Both the position numbers and the translations under genes were made by a program. Positions 61,001 through 64,000 of a stretch of DNA of 64,000 nt are shown here, one piece after another; the stretch's first letter is position 1, and each line of letters begins with the position of its first letter. Source of the DNA: an uncultured Clostridia bacterium (GTDB lineage Bacteria > Bacillota > Clostridia > Oscillospirales > Acutalibacteraceae); contig CALEJF010000030.1 in assembly GCA_937898625.1 (NCBI GenBank), positions 62,001 to 126,000 of the forward strand. Direction: 5' to 3'. The notes below the pieces were generated by a model, which did no database searches, had not been told where the DNA came from, and saw nothing but the letters and a program-made list of their open reading frames with translations.

Positions 61001-61811
61001 TCTTAACCCATTGGGTGTTCCTTCTCGTATGAATATCGGTCAGGTTCTTGAAGTACATCTTGGTTTTGCTTATAGAAAACTTGGCCAGAAGATTGCAACT
61101 CCTGTATTTGATGGTGCTCACGAAGCAGACATCCGTGAGGCTCTCAAAGAAGCAGGTTACCGTGAAGATGGTAAGTCAATTCTTACTGACGGCCGTACAG
61201 GTCAGAAGTTTGATAACCCTGTAACAGTTGGTGTTATGTACTACCTTAAACTTCACCACCTTGTTGATGATAAGATTCACGCCCGTTCAATCGGTCCATA
61301 TGCTCTCGTTACACAGCAACCACTTGGTGGTAAAGCACAGTTCGGTGGTCAGCGTTTTGGTGAAATGGAAGTTTGGGCACTTGAAGCTTACGGTGCAGCT
61401 TATACTCTTCAGGAAATCCTTACAGTTAAGTCTGACGACCTTACAGGTAGAAGAAAGACTTATGAGGCTATTGTTAAAGGTCTTAATATTCCGAAACCCG
61501 GTGTTCCCGAGTCATTTAAGGTTCTTATCAAAGAACTTCAGGCTCTCGCTCTTGATGTTCGCGTTCTTGACGAAGATGGTGAAGAAATCGACATTAAGAA
61601 TGGTTTTGACAACGACGAATTTGATTTCGTTCCGGTTGCTGATTCCGAGGTTGAGTTTGAAGAAGTCAATGACGCAACTTACGATAACGGCTTTGTTCTT
61701 GATAACGAAGACGGTAGCGAAATAGATGAAGATGACGATTCTGATTTCTACAAAGAAATGACAGAATTAGACTTCGGCGACGATGACATGATGGAAGACG
61801 AAGAATTTTAA
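58071..61811 (+). CDS. rpoB: RNA polymerase beta subunit
   Basis: Catalytic beta subunit of RNA polymerase, 1246 residues. The rifampicin-binding region SQFMDQTNPLAELTHKRR with SALGPGGLSRDRAGF lies near residue 493-530. GYNYEDAVLI, KRKLSVGDKMAGRHGNKG and GGKAQFGGQRFGEMEVWALE are the conserved downstream blocks. The C terminus carries an unusually long acidic tail of about 60 residues, ending DDMMEDEEF. ATG 58071 begins the family-typical MVNVKPVKLGRN. An in-frame GTG at 58059 lies within the binding site GGAGAG and is rejected. Confidence 0.97.
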   Translation: MVNVKPVKLGRNTRMSFSKINEVMQMPNLIEVQKNSYKWFLETGLKEVFRDIDAITDYTGNLELTFVDYRMDDKPKYTVKECKERDATYAAPLRVTARLFNKETGEVKENEVYMGDFPLMTDSGTFVINGAERVIISQLVRSPSVYYGMTHDKTGKELYTTTVIPNRGAWLEYETDQNDLFYVRIDKNRKIFITTFIRALGLSSNAEIMEFFGYDDRIVATLEKDTTVNTEQALIEVYKKLRPGEPPALETAQAHLDGLFFDAHRYDMSRVGRYKYNKKLAISCRIAGKTVKEPVISKLTGEIMADTGDVISEELAYRMEQEGVDTVILDVEGKEVKVYSNGMVDIGEYVPMFTEEELEEIGINEKVRFDVLMEVLDKCGDNKEALAEEMALRADDLIPKHIIKEDIFATINYLNGLASGIGVTDDIDHLGNRRIRSVGELLQNQFRIGFARMERVVKERMTLQGQEPDKVTPVALINIRPVMAAIKEFFGSSPLSQFMDQTNPLAELTHKRRLSALGPGGLSRDRAGFEVRDVHYSHYGRMCPIETPEGPNIGLISYLATFSRINKYGFIEAPFRRIDKETGTVLSEVEYMTADVEDNYIVAQANEPLDENGKFINAKLTARHRDNFLEVATTEADYMDVSPKMVVSVATAMIPFLENDDANRALMGSNMQRQAVPLLKTDSPIVGTGMEYKAAVDSGTVVLAKRAGTVTQMDAKTIAITTADGEVDTYELIKFMRSNQGTCINQRPIVAIGQEVEAGEVIADGPATSNGEISLGKNALIGFMTWEGYNYEDAVLINEKLVRDDVYTSIHIEEYEIEARDTKLGPEDITRDIPNVGEDALKDLDEDGIIRVGAEVHSGDILVGKVTPKGETDVATAEERILRAIFGEKAKEVRDTSLRVPHGEYGIVVDVEVFTRENSDELSPGVNKIVRCYIAQKRKLSVGDKMAGRHGNKGVVSRILPQEDMPFLDDGTPLDIVLNPLGVPSRMNIGQVLEVHLGFAYRKLGQKIATPVFDGAHEADIREALKEAGYREDGKSILTDGRTGQKFDNPVTVGVMYYLKLHHLVDDKIHARSIGPYALVTQQPLGGKAQFGGQRFGEMEVWALEAYGAAYTLQEILTVKSDDLTGRRKTYEAIVKGLNIPKPGVPESFKVLIKELQALALDVRVLDEDGEEIDIKNGFDNDEFDFVPVADSEVEFEEVNDATYDNGFVLDNEDGSEIDEDDDSDFYKEMTELDFGDDDMMEDEEF

Positions 61812-61864
61812 TTGACTCAACCTATTTAGTTTTAGAATAGATAAAGGAAGAAGGGCTAAATTTA

Positions 61865-64000
61865 ATGGAAAAGAAACCATTTGAAGCAATAAAAATCGGT
61901 CTTGCCTCTCCTGACCAAATCAGAGAATGGTCATATGGTGAGGTTAAAAAGCCCGAAACTATAAATTACCGTACACTCAAGCCCGAGAAAGACGGACTTT
62001 ACTGCGAAAGAATTTTTGGACCTCAGAAGGACCTTGAATGTCATTGTGGTAAGTACAAGAAAATCCGTTATAAGGGTAAAGTTTGTGAACGCTGTGGCGT
62101 TGAGGTTACCAAGAAAGAGGTACGCCGTGAGAGAATGGGTCATATTGAACTCGTTTCTCCAGTATCTCATATCTGGTATTTCAAGGGTATCCCATCAAGA
62201 ATGGGTCTTATGCTTGACCTATCTCCTCGTGACCTTGAAAAGGTACTTTACTTTGCAAAGTACATCGTTACAGACCCGGGTGATACAGAACTTGAAAAGA
62301 ATCAGATTCTCACAGAGAAAGAGTATGCTGATTATGTAGAAAAGTATGATGACGATTTCAAAGCATCAATGGGTGCAGAGGCTATTAAAGAGCTTCTCAG
62401 TGAAATTGATGTTGATGAACTCTGCAAAGAGCTCCGTGAAGAACTCAAGGATGCAACAGGACAGAAGAGAACAAGAATTCTCAAGCGTCTTGAGGTTGCT
62501 GAAGCATTCAAGCAGTCAGGCAACCGTCCTGAATGGATGATTATGGATGTAATTCCTGTTATTCCACCTGATATCCGTCCTATGGTTCAACTTGATGGTG
62601 GCAGATTTGCAACATCAGACCTTAATGACCTTTACAGACGAGTTATTAACAGAAATAACCGTCTTAAGAGACTTTTAGAACTTAATGCTCCTGAAATTAT
62701 TGTTCGTAACGAAAAGAGAATGCTTCAGGAAGCTGTTGATGCACTTATCGACAACGGTCGTCGTGGCAGACCTGTTACAGGTCCTAACAACAGAGCACTT
62801 AAATCTCTTTCAGATATGCTTAAAGGTAAGCAGGGTCGTTTCCGTCAGAACCTTCTTGGTAAGCGTGTTGACTACTCAGGCCGTTCAGTTATCGTTGTTG
62901 GTCCTGAACTCAAACTTTATCAGTGCGGTCTTCCAAAGGAAATGGCACTTGAACTCTTTAAACCATTTGTTATGAAGAGCCTTGTTGAAACAGGTGTTTC
63001 TAACAATATGAAATCTGCAAAGAAGATGGTAGAAAGAGCAAAAACAGAGGTTTGGGACGCACTTGAAAAGGTTATCAAGGACCATCCTGTTATGCTTAAC
63101 CGTGCTCCTACTCTTCATAGACTTGGTATTCAGGCATTCGAGCCTGTCCTTGTTGAAGGTAGAGCTATCAAACTTCACCCACTCGTTTGTACAGCTTTCA
63201 ACGCTGACTTCGACGGTGACCAGATGGCTGTTCACGTGCCTCTTTCTGCAGAAGCACAGGCAGAAGCAAGACTTTTGATGCTTGCTGCTAACAACCTTCT
63301 TAAACCATCAGATGGTAAACCTGTTGCTGTTCCTACACAGGATATGATTCTTGGTTCATACTATCTTACAATGGTTAAGGATGGCGAACCAGGTGAAGGT
63401 AAAGTATTCCGTGATATTGATGAAGCTGTAATGGCTTATGATGAAGGCGACATCACACTTCACGCAAAAATTAAGATTCGTATGACTAAAGAAGTTGAAG
63501 GTGAGATGGTAACAACACTTCTCGAAACAACTCTTGGTCGTGTGATTTTCAATAATCCAATTCCACAGGATTTAGGTTTTGTTGACAGAACTGACCCTGC
63601 AAATGCTTTCAAACTTGAAGTTGACTTCCTTGTTAAGAAGGGCGGACTTGGAAAAATTATCGACAAATGTATCAAGGTTCACGGCGTAACAGTTGCTGCT
63701 GAAATGCTTGATAAGATTAAGGCTCAGGGTCTTAAATACTCAACAAAGAGTGGTATTACAGTTGCTGTTTGTGATGCAAAGATTCCTGAAGAAAAGAAAG
63801 ACTTACTCGCTTCAGCTGAAGAACAGGTTGATGTTATTACTGATTACTACAATATGGGTCTTTACAGTGCAGAGGAGCGCTCAAGAGCTGTTATTAAGGT
63901 TTGGGAAGAAACAACAAATGCAGTTTCTTCAGGTATCCTTGAAGGTCTTGGCGAAACAAACCCAATCTATATGATGGTTGACTCCGGTGCCCGTGGTTCT
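61865..64000 (+). CDS. rpoC: RNA polymerase beta' subunit (5' part, cut by window edge)
   Basis: The frame opens at ATG 61865 (MEKKPFEAIKIGLASP), 53 bases after rpoB, and is still open at the last base (712 codons). The zinc-binding CHCGKYKK and CERCGVEV lie near 59-80, and the catalytic triple-Asp loop NADFDGDQMAVH is near 446. The final residues MMVDSGARGS are the start of the bridge-helix region. AAAGGAAGAAGGG upstream is the binding site. Same operon as rpoB. Confidence 0.97.
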   Translation, partial: MEKKPFEAIKIGLASPDQIREWSYGEVKKPETINYRTLKPEKDGLYCERIFGPQKDLECHCGKYKKIRYKGKVCERCGVEVTKKEVRRERMGHIELVSPVSHIWYFKGIPSRMGLMLDLSPRDLEKVLYFAKYIVTDPGDTELEKNQILTEKEYADYVEKYDDDFKASMGAEAIKELLSEIDVDELCKELREELKDATGQKRTRILKRLEVAEAFKQSGNRPEWMIMDVIPVIPPDIRPMVQLDGGRFATSDLNDLYRRVINRNNRLKRLLELNAPEIIVRNEKRMLQEAVDALIDNGRRGRPVTGPNNRALKSLSDMLKGKQGRFRQNLLGKRVDYSGRSVIVVGPELKLYQCGLPKEMALELFKPFVMKSLVETGVSNNMKSAKKMVERAKTEVWDALEKVIKDHPVMLNRAPTLHRLGIQAFEPVLVEGRAIKLHPLVCTAFNADFDGDQMAVHVPLSAEAQAEARLLMLAANNLLKPSDGKPVAVPTQDMILGSYYLTMVKDGEPGEGKVFRDIDEAVMAYDEGDITLHAKIKIRMTKEVEGEMVTTLLETTLGRVIFNNPIPQDLGFVDRTDPANAFKLEVDFLVKKGGLGKIIDKCIKVHGVTVAAEMLDKIKAQGLKYSTKSGITVAVCDAKIPEEKKDLLASAEEQVDVITDYYNMGLYSAEERSRAVIKVWEETTNAVSSGILEGLGETNPIYMMVDSGARGS

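Noticed and set aside
1..64000. CRISPR array, rRNA operon, phage or complete insertion sequence
   Set aside because: Searched by eye on both strands; no regularly spaced repeats, no rRNA core sequence and no transposase, integrase or structural phage gene was found.

Overview
The window looks like a chromosomal stretch from an anaerobic, fibre-degrading Bacillota of the class Clostridia, most likely an Oscillospiraceae/Ruminococcaceae-type gut or rumen bacterium. This is inferred from AT-rich DNA, strong AGGAGG-type ribosome binding sites, pyruvate formate-lyase metabolism under a ZTP riboswitch, BspA-like leucine-rich-repeat surface proteins (one with a dockerin), GH43/GH30/GH2 glycosidases, a secreted-type serpin, an Rrf2-nifS-iscU cluster and a rpoB with a long acidic tail. 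No rRNA, CRISPR array, phage or complete insertion sequence was seen. Three tRNA genes are present (Pro-CGG, Thr-CGT, Gln-CTG).

Layout. 1-5.3 kb: the tail of a carbohydrate-active protein, then two potassium uptake systems facing each other (trkA-trkH and ktrB-ktrA). 5.4-8.5 kb: alanine racemase, tRNA-Pro with a nearby 5' partial copy, and a MATE exporter. 8.5-13.1 kb: a roughly 430-nt apparently noncoding, structured transcript, then a leader peptide plus attenuator ahead of a heterodimeric ABC exporter. 13.2-17.4 kb: a small DUF6809-like protein, a GH43 enzyme, and an opposing unit of a GPH-type sugar transporter and an LRR lipoprotein. 17.6-24.1 kb: an Fe-S/sulfur cluster (Rrf2 regulator, MetH-like methyltransferase, cysteine desulfurase, IscU, NadA, MnmA). 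24.2-25.7 kb: an SDR, tRNA-Thr, tRNA-Gln and a tRNA-Gln 3' fragment beside a small inverted-repeat element. 25.8-30.2 kb (minus strand): a double-domain ThyX and an amidase, then an ECF-type sigma factor translationally coupled to a membrane-anchored serpin. 30.4-37.6 kb: GH30 and GH43 enzymes, then ZTP riboswitch-pflB-pflA-fhs. 37.7-40 kb: a large LRR/dockerin protein. 40.2-47 kb: alaS-HIT-comEC-holA-RNase M5. 47-53.4 kb: acyl-CoA ligase, flavoprotein, thioredoxin, flavin reductase, XRE regulator, endonuclease III and an unknown membrane protein. 53.4-57.8 kb (minus): DUF815 ATPase and a GH2 beta-galactosidase. 57.8-64 kb: rpoB and the first 712 codons of rpoC.

How the genes work together. 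The pfl operon makes and captures formate as 10-formyl-THF, and its riboswitch senses the alarmone that rises when that cofactor runs out. The Rrf2 cluster links Fe-S assembly to its sulfur and Fe-S clients (MnmA, NadA) and to methionine synthesis. The most unusual unit is the sigma factor coupled to a transmembrane protein whose outer domain is a serpin; I propose it as a protease-sensing switch (hypothesis). The structured RNA upstream of the ABC exporter, and the two tRNA genes that each have a partial copy exactly 169 bp away, are the other signals not explained by ordinary gene content.
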